This document shows positions 26,271 through 34,091 of a stretch of 64,000 bases of DNA, piece after piece. The translations under genes were made by a program, and so were the position numbers. Position 1 is the stretch's first letter. Each line of letters starts with the position of its first letter. The notes beneath the pieces are model-generated. The model was not told the DNA's origin, did no database searches, and was given only the letters and a program-made list of their open reading frames with translations. Source of the DNA: Alteromonas antoniana (GTDB taxonomy: Bacteria > Pseudomonadota > Gammaproteobacteria > Enterobacterales > Alteromonadaceae); the NCBI RefSeq assembly GCF_019249295.1, contig NZ_JAESDH010000004.1, forward strand, positions 186,001-250,000, read 5' to 3'.

Positions 26271-27560
26271 CTAGTTTGTATAGCTAACGCTGTTTTCCCG
26301 GAAATACCGTTTGGTGGCAAAATCGTACAGCCAGTCTTTGAATGCTACCCCTTCGGCACTTTTTTCATTGAAAAACGGGCTGGGGCTGCTAACCGGTAGT
26401 TCTGTTTGCTCACAGAAATCTGTCAACACAGTGTGGCAGGTACCTTCACCCAGGTAATACTGATAATTCCACGTGAAAGCTGAAATGGTATTAATCGATG
26501 TGGCCATTCGAAAGTGCCACGTCAGGAAATACAGAAACTCTGATTCTGATAGTTTCCAGGAAGCGGGGTCCAGGTTGCCTCTGTCAATCTGGTCTGCAAT
26601 CTTGAAAAACTGTATTTGCACGGCATCCAGCCCGGTGGAGTATTGCGCAAATCTGTCAAACGGATACTGATAGGTCAGTGTTTTCATTAACTGATTATTT
26701 AGCGAAAATGCGTAAAACCGCCCCAGCATTCTTTTGTACTGGCGAGGAAGACTCGCTTCCAGATTCCAGGGGCCACCTTCTGTCAGTACATCATCCACAA
26801 AGCCTTGTGTCATTACACCCATTGCGCCATCTGATAACAGCGCAGTGCGTGAACGTGTAAAAACAGACTCAAAGTAGGGGTAGTTCAGGGTGGCACCATA
26901 GCCGCCAGCGCTACTTCCTGACACCAATACGCTTCTTGGTGTTCTGCCAGGGTAGTTAGTTTTTAGCCACTCTCTTACTGCCATGACATTGTCGTGACCG
27001 CGATGCTTTATGAGGACAGGCGCGCCGGGTTGCCCGGTAATAGCTCCGGTGCTGTCAGTATAAACATTGTCACTGGATCCAACATGGAGGTCGCCACTGC
27101 AGTAGGGAACGAACACTTTGTTCCAGTCCCGGAATGGGTTGTCTTCTCGCTCATCGTTAAAGATTCCACCCACTTGTCTGGGATCGTTTTCTGTATAAAT
27201 AGAGGGGTTGTAGGTTGGTCGGGATTGCGGATTACCGTCTTGCTGAAGTACCAGAGAGTCAACGCAGGTGGCATCATTCCAGCAAGCTCCACCGCCTTGT
27301 AAAAAGATGAGTAAATTATCGCTGTCCCCTGGCTGAAAATAAAACCGGAAGTCATTCGGGAGCATAACCGGAATGCCATCTGGACCGGGAACGGGAATTT
27401 CATCCATCGCACAGGATGGCTGGATTGTTTTTTGCTCTCCACCAGGCAGCGTGACTTCCATAGAGTCCGGAACAGGGATGGTTTGCCACTCACCAGCCTG
27501 AATAGTAAAACTACTGCAGAAAGTGAGCATAGAAAAAGAAAGCAGTTTTTTGAGGGACAT
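26271..27560 (-). CDS. Secreted pectinacetylesterase-family (CE13) hydrolase
   Basis: 429 residues, signal peptide to about residue 22 (SFTIQA-GE). Family features: FLQGGGACWNDATCVDS (oxyanion region with cysteine), RSVLVSGSSAGGYGATLNYPYF (nucleophile serine in GSSAGGYG) and TCHTVLTDFCEQTEL with further cysteines. It should deacetylate a polysaccharide or an ester outside the cell; the substrate cannot be read from sequence. The gene stands alone, divergent from the methyltransferase gene at 27851. Confidence 0.85.
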   Translation of the reverse strand: MSLKKLLSFSMLTFCSSFTIQAGEWQTIPVPDSMEVTLPGGEQKTIQPSCAMDEIPVPGPDGIPVMLPNDFRFYFQPGDSDNLLIFLQGGGACWNDATCVDSLVLQQDGNPQSRPTYNPSIYTENDPRQVGGIFNDEREDNPFRDWNKVFVPYCSGDLHVGSSDNVYTDSTGAITGQPGAPVLIKHRGHDNVMAVREWLKTNYPGRTPRSVLVSGSSAGGYGATLNYPYFESVFTRSRTALLSDGAMGVMTQGFVDDVLTEGGPWNLEASLPRQYKRMLGRFYAFSLNNQLMKTLTYQYPFDRFAQYSTGLDAVQIQFFKIADQIDRGNLDPASWKLSESEFLYFLTWHFRMATSINTISAFTWNYQYYLGEGTCHTVLTDFCEQTELPVSSPSPFFNEKSAEGVAFKDWLYDFATKRYFRENSVSYTN

Positions 27561-27850
27561 GAGGTCATTCCTTGAAAACGAGATTAATAAAATCCTTTAC
27601 TGCAGGATGTTGAAGCACTTTGAACCATAGCCATCATTTCACGCTAAGGAAAGAAAAATGAAGACTAAAATGAATGTGCGGACGTGTAAAAAAAGTAAAT
27701 ACACCTTAAAAGGTAGCTTAGTTCTTTTTTGTTAGAGTAAAATGAATTGCGACTGACATCAGATAGTAAATAATCTGATTACCAATATTCATAACTGACT
27801 TTTAAATGCTGCGCGAAAGGTTGTTCGTGGCGTGCCAGGGAAAGGCCTTC

Positions 27851-28579
27851 ATGACCAACCAATTTTTATTGCTTGAGAGCACTGCAGCCGAAACGCGTGT
27901 GCTTGAGTCCCGAATCAGAGCGCTTCACCAATACCACACACCTTTACACATTCTGGAAGCAGGCTGCGGTCAAAAGTGGACATTGTCGCTTGACGGTATC
28001 GATTATTCGCTTACAGGGATAGACCTGGATGAAGCCGCGTTATCGCTCAGAAAACAAAAGTATGATGACCTGGACAATGCCATTGTTGGTGATCTGACAA
28101 CCGCATCGTTTTCAGATAACAGCTTCCACGTAATCTACAATGCCTATGTTCTTGAACATGTGCATGATGCCCATGCCGTGTTGGAAAACTTCACGCGCTG
28201 GCTGAAGCCTGGTGGACTGATGATTCTTAAAATACCGGACCGGTATTCGGTTTACGGCTTCCTGGCTCGCTATACACCACACTGGAGCCATGTCTGTTAT
28301 TACCGCTACGTTAAAGGAATAAAAACCGCCGGTTTGCCCGGGCATGCCCCATACCCTGTTACCTATGATCCGTTGCTCTCATGTGCAGGGCTGGAGCAAT
28401 ATTGTCAACAACATGGACTGCGCATCTGTCAGGGCTATCGGAAGGATAATTATCTACGCAAAAAAACAATACGAACCTGGCTGGTGCGTATGGCGGCACA
28501 GTGCTTAAGTCTGGCTGCGCTGGGATATCTTCAGTGGCGGCACAACGATTTGATTCTGGTTCTTCAGAAACCAGAGTGA
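27851..28579 (+). CDS. Class I SAM-dependent methyltransferase
   Basis: 242 residues from ATG 27851, preferred because of the GGGAAAGG ribosome site; the frame is open to 27806. Residues about 35-140 hold the Rossmann methyltransferase motifs: HILEAGCGQKWTLSL (motif I), LTGIDLDEAAL (acidic loop), FHVIYNAYVLEHVHD (motif IV) and WLKPGGLMILKIPDRY (motif VI). The C-terminus has a hydrophobic stretch (AAQCLSLAALGYLQW). The substrate is unknown; a small molecule or lipid precursor fits the subfamily. Confidence 0.85.
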   Translation: MTNQFLLLESTAAETRVLESRIRALHQYHTPLHILEAGCGQKWTLSLDGIDYSLTGIDLDEAALSLRKQKYDDLDNAIVGDLTTASFSDNSFHVIYNAYVLEHVHDAHAVLENFTRWLKPGGLMILKIPDRYSVYGFLARYTPHWSHVCYYRYVKGIKTAGLPGHAPYPVTYDPLLSCAGLEQYCQQHGLRICQGYRKDNYLRKKTIRTWLVRMAAQCLSLAALGYLQWRHNDLILVLQKPE

Positions 28580-28730
28580 CCATGGACTTGTTCGTACCTT
28601 CCCTTGTATTCCACTTCACAGAGTGCTGGCTTGTTTTACTGTCGGAAAAACGATAAGGCGTGTGGTTGAGGGTTCGCAGTCGCGCTGATATGGCGTAACA
28701 TATCAATACTATCCATCAACAGAGAGCGTT

Positions 28731-29360
28731 ATGGCCGTTCATGAGATTACCCACCCGCTGATCCAACACAAAATTGGGCTAATGCGAGATGCAAATATCA
28801 GTAGTAAAGATTTCAGGGAGTTATCCAGTGAAGTTGGCAACTTGCTAACTTACGAAGCAACCCGTGCATTGCCTACTGAAGCGGCTGTGATTAAAGGCTG
28901 GTCTGGTGAAGATATTTCGGTAAAGCGCATTAAAGGGAAAAAAATTACCGTTGTGCCCATACTGCGCGCCGGATTGGGGATGCTTAATGGCGTAATGGAG
29001 CTAATTCCAAACGCGAAGATCAGTGTGGTAGGGTTATATCGTGATGAAGAAACGCTGGAGCCCGTGCCTTATTTTGACAAGGTTGTAAAAGATATTGAGC
29101 AGCGCATAGCCCTTATCGTTGACCCTATGCTGGCCACTGGCGGCACGCTTATCGCCACCATCGATTTGCTAAAGCAAAAGGGATGTACTCATATAATGGG
29201 GCTGTTTTTAGTGGCTGCACCTGAGGGTATCAAAGCCGTAACAGACGCCCACCCGGATGTGGATATTTTCACTGCCTCTATCGATGACCAGCTTAACGAC
29301 CAGGGATATATTCTTCCGGGCCTTGGCGATGCCGGTGATAAAATCTTCGGTACTCGGTAA
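28731..29360 (+). CDS. upp: Uracil phosphoribosyltransferase
   Basis: 209 residues, the usual length. Motifs: [33 protein letters not shown], the PRPP loop [18 protein letters not shown] (near residues 131-148) and the C-terminal [26 protein letters not shown] (uracil binding). It salvages uracil to UMP in the cytoplasm. It stands alone; no uraA is adjacent in the window. Confidence 0.97.
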   Translation: MAVHEITHPLIQHKIGLMRDANISSKDFRELSSEVGNLLTYEATRALPTEAAVIKGWSGEDISVKRIKGKKITVVPILRAGLGMLNGVMELIPNAKISVVGLYRDEETLEPVPYFDKVVKDIEQRIALIVDPMLATGGTLIATIDLLKQKGCTHIMGLFLVAAPEGIKAVTDAHPDVDIFTASIDDQLNDQGYILPGLGDAGDKIFGTR

Positions 29361-29527
29361 CGGCGCAACAAAAAACGACGATGCCGAGGTAATTATCTTG
29401 GCTGACTGCATCGTATTGAGAGCGGTTGATGCCACAATCTGCTCTTTTCTACGTTGCCATCACTTCTTATTTTCATGCTATCAATGTCTTCGGAAACTTC
29501 ATAACGGGAATATAAATTTACGTTGTA

Positions 29528-29539
29528 TTAATCGATTAA
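29528..29539. promoter_or_regulatory. Palindrome TTAATCGATTAA upstream of the LacI-type gene
   Basis: A perfect 12-bp palindrome with central CG, as in LacI-family operators, 157 bases before the regulator start. A related element (TTAATTGATTAA) lies upstream of the TonB receptor at 37107. The rest of the 336-base gap after upp has only an imperfect hairpin (ACGATGC/GCATCGT near 29377-29414) without a T-run. Confidence 0.4.
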
Positions 29540-29696
29540 GTCTCGTTTATACTAGGCTATGCTGGTGCTATTTAATTACACTGTATTGATTAGGATGTAA
29601 GTAGGGAGTAGTGTAGAGCGATCGCACAGCTTTCGTGGTAAGCCGATGCCTTTCACGTGTTAACCACCCATCGGGCATAAACAATGAAGTAACCGT

Positions 29697-30722
29697 ATGA
29701 AAAAAGTGAAACTCACGTTGAAAGACGTTGCCGCAAAACTTGATGTCTCAACGGCAACCATATCTAACGCATTCAACCGGCCTGACCAGCTCTCTGCGGC
29801 TAAGCGGGAAGAAATCCTGTCTGCCTGCAAAAAAATTGGCTATCACGGCCCGAATAAAGCGGCGCAAATACTGCGCAAAGGTCAGTCAAACATTGTTGCG
29901 CTGGTGCTGGCAGACAGCATTGAATACGTGGTTAGTGATCCCGTCGCGAGTAAATTCATACAAGGCGTCTCCAGCGTGCTGCAGAAACAAAACAAACATT
30001 TGCTCCTGTATGCCGGTGACTCAAAAAGCATACTGGACGTGGTTGATTTTGTTGATGGCTTTATTTGCTACGGTGCCCCGCGCAACGCCGGACTGACGCA
30101 GGAAATTATCCAGCAGAATAAGCCAGCAGTAGCGGTAGATTTTAATATTGAAGGTTGTCCTGCCATTAATATTGACAACGAAGAAGCGTCCTATCAGGTG
30201 GCAAAACTGGCCCTGAAAGAGGGCGACAGGGTTGCTATTTTAGGATTGCGACTTATCGACGCCCCCACGACTTGCCGAATCTATGACAGTCCACTGGTGG
30301 AAACTGCACGTTCGATTTCTCACCGGCGACTGGACGGATATATGCGAGCCATCAGTGAAACCGGAAACAGCGTTGGCGGAGACTGGATCTGGCATATACC
30401 GGAAAGTGACAGCAATTACGCACGTCAGGCGGCGAAAGAGGTGCTTTCAAGCTCTCCACGTCCAGATACCATATTATGCATGAGTGACATCATTGCGCTG
30501 GAGTTACTGCAATGTGCCATGTCCATGGGTATCAGGGTGCCTGATGAGTTAAAGATTACCGGGTTTGATGGCATAGACGAGGCGCTTCGTACTCGTCCGT
30601 ATCTCACCACAGTCTGTCAGTCGAGCCTGGAAAAAGGTGCGCTGGCAGCTACCACATTGCTTAGCGGCAACGCCGATTCTTCTGAGCTATCCTTCGAGTT
30701 AAAAACGGGCGAAACCACCTGA
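29697..30722 (+). CDS. LacI-family transcriptional regulator
   Basis: 341 residues. The N-terminal helix-turn-helix and hinge are clear (LTLKDVAAKLDVSTATISNAFNRPDQLS, hinge KAAQILRKGQSN), followed by a periplasmic-binding-protein-like sensor domain ending ITGFDGIDEALRTRPYLTTVCQS. Such regulators usually respond to a sugar or related small molecule and bind palindromes with a central CpG. Candidate operators are at 29528, 37035 and 37107, so it may control itself and the TonB receptor/halogenase genes. The ligand is unknown. A Gly-Leu-rich insertion (GLRLIDAPTTCRIYDSPLVE) in the sensor is a little longer than usual. Confidence 0.9.
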   Translation: MKKVKLTLKDVAAKLDVSTATISNAFNRPDQLSAAKREEILSACKKIGYHGPNKAAQILRKGQSNIVALVLADSIEYVVSDPVASKFIQGVSSVLQKQNKHLLLYAGDSKSILDVVDFVDGFICYGAPRNAGLTQEIIQQNKPAVAVDFNIEGCPAINIDNEEASYQVAKLALKEGDRVAILGLRLIDAPTTCRIYDSPLVETARSISHRRLDGYMRAISETGNSVGGDWIWHIPESDSNYARQAAKEVLSSSPRPDTILCMSDIIALELLQCAMSMGIRVPDELKITGFDGIDEALRTRPYLTTVCQSSLEKGALAATTLLSGNADSSELSFELKTGETT

Positions 30723-30736
30723 CTGCTTCAGGTGGT
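30714..30736 (+). terminator. Hairpin at the 3' end of the LacI-type gene
   Basis: ACCACCTGA pairs with TCAGGTGGT across a 5-base loop. The stop codon lies inside the left arm. Only a short T-run (GTTT) follows, so termination is plausible but not certain. The next 180 bases to the convergent gene hold nothing else I recognise. Confidence 0.5.
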
Positions 30737-30921
30737 GTTTGGTCGACACGCACTGTTGAGAGACTTCCGGCTTACGCGGTATCAGTCAGCCGGTAACAAG
30801 GGGGGATAACCAGGCTGATACTTATCCGCAATCGTATGCGCGCTTTGCGCTGATAACACCATATTGCGAATTAATGCGATGTATCGCGAGCCGGTTTCCG
30901 TCTGCTATTTGCACGATGGTC

Positions 30922-32415
30922 CTATCTGCCAGCCAGATGCTGCTCATGAGGCGCAAAGTTAAGTGCGCAGCGGGTAAAGAAGTCAGCGAGATCATTTTCC
31001 TCAAACAAATCACCGGTACCCGGTTGATTAGGCGCGACTGGTGGAAAAATACCATATCCCGCCAGCATGCAGTGCCACGACGTCGACCCGAAGTGTGAAG
31101 CCAGGTCCTGTCGCTGAATTTCCTGAGTCAGATCTCCCTTGCGATACCATACATCCAGCAACTGAAGCAACGGCTCTGACAACGTCATGTTGTTGCGGTT
31201 ATCCCGCCAATAGTCAGAATCATCCCGCGTGTTTAATTTGTAGTGGGCCACAATATAATCACGTACACGTTCAAAGCGTTCAGACATCGCTGTATTGTAA
31301 GAGCGCTGATTTTTGTTCGTCATTTCGCCTTCGATAAAGGCATCAAGGAAAGTCTCAATTCCGATTTGAACGAGGTGAAGAGCAGTAGCCTCAAGGGGCT
31401 CAATAAACCCCTGCGACAGCCCAAGTCCCAGACAATTATGGCTCCAGTGTTGCTCGGTCTGACCAACCCGCATCGTTAAGTGTCTGGCCGGAATATCTGC
31501 TTCCAGTAAGCCTAAATGTCGGCGAAGTTCTGCTTCTGCGTTGTCAGCACTGAGATAGTCCTGACTGTAAACATAGCCATTTCCGGTACGATTGGTCAGA
31601 GGTATTTGCCAGCACCAACCCGTTGATAGTGCAGTAGCGCGGGTTTCCACGGGGGGCTGGGGGATGGCGTCAGTAGGCAATACCACGGCGGCGTCATTAA
31701 ATAAATTTTCTTTAAAAGAGCGAAATTTAACGCCAAGCGTATTTTGCAGCAGCAAGGCGCGAAACCCCGAACAATCGACAAAAAAGTCGCCGGCTAGGTG
31801 TTGTCCATCGTGGGTTATCAGCTCGGCAATATCACCATTGTTATGCGTTGTCGCACTTTCTACCTGAGTCTGAATGTGGTTTACACCTTGCGCTATTGCA
31901 CGGTGTTTCAGGAATTCACCCAGCTTCCCTGAGTCGAAGTGGTAGCCATATTCTATGCGAAACGGAAAGTTCTCCGGCGTCACCGGTGCCAACTGCTGAT
32001 TGGCAAGATAACCGTTAAATAAAAATTTATCGGGAGAGGTTTCAACGTCCAGGCCAAGCCGGCGCGTGCGGCAGTTTACATGAAAAGGTCGTTCACTAAA
32101 GGTATCCAGCTGAGAGATAAACGGGTGGCTGTAATTGTCCGGCCCCATGCCAGGACTCCAGCCGGAAAAACGGATACTGACTTTATAGGTGGCATTACAT
32201 TCGGCCATCCAGACCGATTCCGGTATATCAAGGTCGCTGAAAAAACGTTTCAGCGTTGGTGTAGAGCCTTCGCCAACGCCAACAATACCGATGTCGGGCG
32301 ATTCGATGAGTGAAACCTTAACCGCTTTATCCTGTAACCGATGGGCAAACAGGTTTGCCGCCATCCAGCCCGCGGTGCCGCCACCCAGTATGACAATATG
32401 AAAAGGTGATGGCAC
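30922..32415 (-). CDS. Tryptophan-halogenase-family flavoprotein, copy 1
   Basis: 497 residues. Motifs of the flavin-dependent tryptophan halogenase family: GGGTAGWMAANLFAH (FAD binding, residues 9-23), GVGEGSTPTLKRFF, conserved lysine in TYKVSIRF, the W-x-W-x-I-P motif as WCWQIPLTNRTGNG, and LGLSQGFIEPLEATALHLVQ. Enzymes of this family make HOCl and halogenate an indole or phenol through the active-site lysine. In Alteromonadales and Caulobacterales, genes of this kind usually sit beside TonB receptors and sugar regulators, and their true reaction is not known. It starts 1 base after copy 2 (32417). Confidence 0.88.
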   Translation of the reverse strand: MPSPFHIVILGGGTAGWMAANLFAHRLQDKAVKVSLIESPDIGIVGVGEGSTPTLKRFFSDLDIPESVWMAECNATYKVSIRFSGWSPGMGPDNYSHPFISQLDTFSERPFHVNCRTRRLGLDVETSPDKFLFNGYLANQQLAPVTPENFPFRIEYGYHFDSGKLGEFLKHRAIAQGVNHIQTQVESATTHNNGDIAELITHDGQHLAGDFFVDCSGFRALLLQNTLGVKFRSFKENLFNDAAVVLPTDAIPQPPVETRATALSTGWCWQIPLTNRTGNGYVYSQDYLSADNAEAELRRHLGLLEADIPARHLTMRVGQTEQHWSHNCLGLGLSQGFIEPLEATALHLVQIGIETFLDAFIEGEMTNKNQRSYNTAMSERFERVRDYIVAHYKLNTRDDSDYWRDNRNNMTLSEPLLQLLDVWYRKGDLTQEIQRQDLASHFGSTSWHCMLAGYGIFPPVAPNQPGTGDLFEENDLADFFTRCALNFAPHEQHLAGR

Positions 32416-32416
32416 G

Positions 32417-33910
32417 TCAGGCTCCTGTGTATCGCGTTAAAAATTCATCATGAGCCAGCATTTTCTCGAGCGGCTGGCGCTTCGCATCATAAATTTTACT
32501 CAGTGTCTGTTTCAGCGTTGCTGCATCGGGCAAGTCAGCTGAGGGATGATAATCGACGGGGGTAATGCCTTGTCCCATCATCACCTGTACCCAGGACGCA
32601 TCGCGGAAGATATCGTTGTTTTCGTTAAAAATTGCCGATGTAGTCCTAAATGCCTCGATCTTTTGTTTAAGACGTTCTGGTATCGACATGGCACGCATAT
32701 CGCGCCAGAAATCGGAATCATCGCGTTCATTAACGTGATAATGCAGGATGATGAAATCACGGATAGTCTCAAATTCGTGTTTTGATTCCGCATTGTATAA
32801 ATCGACAATACTCTGCTGTACGCCGTGGTTCGGAAACATTTTCATCAGGCGCACAATACCTGACTGAATAAGATGGATGCTGGTGGACTCGAGAGGCTCC
32901 AGAAATCCGCTGGAAAGACCAATGGAAACCACATTTTTGTGCCACTGCTGCTCGGTGCGACCGGTTCTGAAGCTGATTTTACGTGGCGTATCCAGTGCCT
33001 CAGAATCCAGGTTACCCATCAGGGTATTGTGAGCCTCATCATCACTCATATACTGACTGGAGTAGACGATACCGTTGCCGTTTCGATGCGTAAGCGGAAT
33101 TCGCCACTGCCAGCCGACCTTATGGGCGATACTGCGCGTGTAGGGCAGCGTGCTCTCGAAACGTTTGGATGGCACAGCCAGTGCAGAGTCAGCGGGCAGC
33201 CAGTGACTCCAGTCTTCATAGTTTACGCCCAGTGTTTTCTGGCTCAGTAGCGCGCGGGTACCGGTACAGTCGATAAACAAATCACCCTCGATGACCTCGC
33301 CACTTTTAAGCTGCAGCGCTGTGATAAAACCTGTGTCGGTGTCTTGCCGGACGTGTTCTATCATCCCTTCAGTGCGCACTACGCCAAGTTGCTCTGCCAC
33401 CTTGCGTAAAAATTTACCATACAGCGCCGAGTCAAAATGATAGGCGTACTGCATATCAAACATCGGATTCTGGGTATTAATTTTATTGAATTTGCCCAAG
33501 TCACAGCACAGCGCGTTAAGGTCGTAATCCCATAAAGAGGCATCTGTCAGGCCCTCTTTTTTGCCGCGCATCCAGTAATGGTGGAAGCCGCTGAAACCCA
33601 GTTGTGCACCGGGAGCGCCAAAGGTATGCAGATATTTCTCGCCAGGCACCCGCCAGTTTTCAAAGCTGATTGCCAGCTTGATTGTCGCGTGCGTTTCTTT
33701 CAGAAATGCCTTCTCATCAATGCCCAGAAACTGGTTAAAGGTTTGAATTGGCGGGATGGTTGCCTCGCCAACACCGACAATACCAATCTCTTCTGACTCT
33801 ACCAGACGGATATGAATATGTTTGGGTAAGGTTTTGCGCAACAGGGAGGCGGCCATCCAGCCAGCTGTTCCGCCACCTGCAATAACCAGTTTACGTACGG
33901 GGTTTTGCAT
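32417..33910 (-). CDS. Tryptophan-halogenase-family flavoprotein, copy 2
   Basis: 497 residues, the same length as its neighbour and clearly a paralogue but not a recent duplicate. Motifs: AGGGTAGWMAASLL (residues 10-23), GVGEATIPPIQTF, lysine in TIKLAISF, WQWRIPLTHRNGNG for W-x-W-x-I-P and GLSSGFLEPLESTSIHL. It is the first gene of the pair in the direction of transcription. Its start is 180 bases downstream of the TonB receptor stop, beyond that gene's terminator, so it probably has its own promoter. The substrate is unknown. Confidence 0.88.
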   Translation of the reverse strand: MQNPVRKLVIAGGGTAGWMAASLLRKTLPKHIHIRLVESEEIGIVGVGEATIPPIQTFNQFLGIDEKAFLKETHATIKLAISFENWRVPGEKYLHTFGAPGAQLGFSGFHHYWMRGKKEGLTDASLWDYDLNALCCDLGKFNKINTQNPMFDMQYAYHFDSALYGKFLRKVAEQLGVVRTEGMIEHVRQDTDTGFITALQLKSGEVIEGDLFIDCTGTRALLSQKTLGVNYEDWSHWLPADSALAVPSKRFESTLPYTRSIAHKVGWQWRIPLTHRNGNGIVYSSQYMSDDEAHNTLMGNLDSEALDTPRKISFRTGRTEQQWHKNVVSIGLSSGFLEPLESTSIHLIQSGIVRLMKMFPNHGVQQSIVDLYNAESKHEFETIRDFIILHYHVNERDDSDFWRDMRAMSIPERLKQKIEAFRTTSAIFNENNDIFRDASWVQVMMGQGITPVDYHPSADLPDAATLKQTLSKIYDAKRQPLEKMLAHDEFLTRYTGA

Positions 33911-34045
33911 GCAGAATTATCCGGATATGACTTCAATGCGTTAACTTTGCTTTTGACACTACCTAAAGTAAAGCCAAAAGGTAAATTAATCCTTTATGAA
34001 AACGTATGGAATACGTAATCGCGTTAAAGCTGTCGCTATCGTAAA

Positions 34046-34076
34046 GTAAAAAGCCCCTGCGAAAAGCAGGGGCTTT
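34046..34076 (-). terminator. Terminator of the TonB receptor gene
   Basis: GCCCCTGC (34053-34060) pairs with GCAGGGGC (34066-34073), extended by AAA/TTT, with a T-run on the minus-strand transcript. It lies 16 bases after the receptor stop codon. Confidence 0.85.
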
Positions 34077-34091
34077 GCCTGTGCTCTTTGC